The notes under the pieces: model-generated
What the model was told of the DNA's origin: nothing
Databases searched by the model: none
Seen by the model: only the letters and a program-made list of their open reading frames with translations
Shown here: positions 38,953 through 39,037 of the stretch, one piece after another
Layout of the letters: each line of letters starts with the position of its first letter
How positions within the stretch are numbered: position 1 is the first letter of the stretch
Translations under genes and position numbers: made by a program
From: Opitutaceae bacterium
Lineage (GTDB): Bacteria; Verrucomicrobiota; Verrucomicrobiia; Opitutales; Opitutaceae
Length of the DNA: 39,037 nt
Direction of reading: 5' to 3'
NCBI GenBank assembly: GCA_016795565.1
Contig: JAEUGW010000046.1
Location: forward strand, 1-39,037

Positions 38953-39037
38953 ATGGGCATGCCAAAAGGACAGAAGATGGACGCGGAGGCGCTGAAGGCG
39001 CGCCGCTTGGAAGCGCGCCGGCTGTTGGATGAAGGCG
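38953..39037 (+). CDS. N terminus of a probable IS630-like transposase / HTH protein (cut by window end)
   Basis: The frame opens at ATG 38953 (MGMPKGQKMDAEALKARRLE continuing ARRLLDEG) and runs off the window after 28 codons. Arg/Leu-rich starts such as ALKARRLEARRLLDEG are typical just before the helix-turn-helix of IS630-family transposases. Only this tip is visible, so the assignment is tentative. The low-GC flank upstream would suit a mobile element. Confidence 0.4.
   Translation, partial: MGMPKGQKMDAEALKARRLEARRLLDEG

Noticed and set aside
1..39037. CRISPR arrays
   Set aside because: The repeats are inverted and dispersed, not regularly spaced direct repeats, and no cas gene is seen.

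Overview
The window is a GC-rich, densely coding bacterial chromosome segment. I estimate roughly two-thirds G+C by eye; this was not computed. A PEP-CTERM protein, a TIGR03790-family protein, a Fur-headed SUF cluster, a complete set of late purine-catabolism enzymes and very many dispersed palindromic repeats together suggest a member of Verrucomicrobiota, perhaps Opitutaceae. That placement is inference, because no rRNA or marker gene is present.

Layout. 1-2.6 kb (+): lipoprotein amidase, S1/P1 nuclease, fluoride channel CrcB. 2.7-4.3 kb (+): TIGR03790-family secreted protein. 4.4-5.1 kb (-): ClpP. 5.2-18.4 kb: purine degradation, namely adenine deaminase, guanine deaminase (-), malate synthase, OHCU decarboxylase, HIU hydrolase, a foreign-looking HNH nuclease, allantoate amidohydrolase, allantoinase, ureidoglycine aminohydrolase and a single-chain xanthine dehydrogenase. 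18.4-28.8 kb is a long minus-strand chain, read from right to left: trxB, ldhA, an M15 peptidase, a Fur-family regulator with a Per/Fur-box-like palindrome upstream, sufC, sufB, sufD, sufT, a TPMT-like methyltransferase, xdhC, and an inserted phosphoribosyltransferase-fold gene flanked by an 83-bp duplication of the xdhC 3' end. 28.9-35 kb (+): M19 dipeptidase, an unknown membrane-anchored protein, a methyltransferase-like protein preceded by a structured leader and terminator, a TonB-like periplasmic protein, a POT transporter and a PilZ protein. 35.2-38.6 kb (-): glycosyltransferase, PEP-CTERM protein, lipoprotein and two membrane proteins. The last 440 bp hold a TA-operator-like palindrome and the start of a probable transposase.

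How the genes work together. Adenine and guanine are deaminated by Ade and GuaD. Xanthine dehydrogenase, with XdhC as its cofactor chaperone, makes urate. UraH and UraD convert HIU to allantoin. AllB, AllC and AllE take allantoin to ureidoglycolate with ammonia release. Malate synthase would capture the glyoxylate. Urate oxidase and ureidoglycolate lyase are not in the window. The SUF proteins could supply Fe-S clusters to xanthine dehydrogenase, and they lie in the same strand chain as xdhC.

The most striking feature is a set of dispersed double-hairpin and palindromic elements of several sequence families. Many fill intergenic gaps, including three of the gaps inside the suf cluster. At least seven lie in frame inside ade, allC and xdh. 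Copies of the same family differ in stem sequence while keeping base pairing, so the folded structure rather than the sequence seems to be what is maintained.
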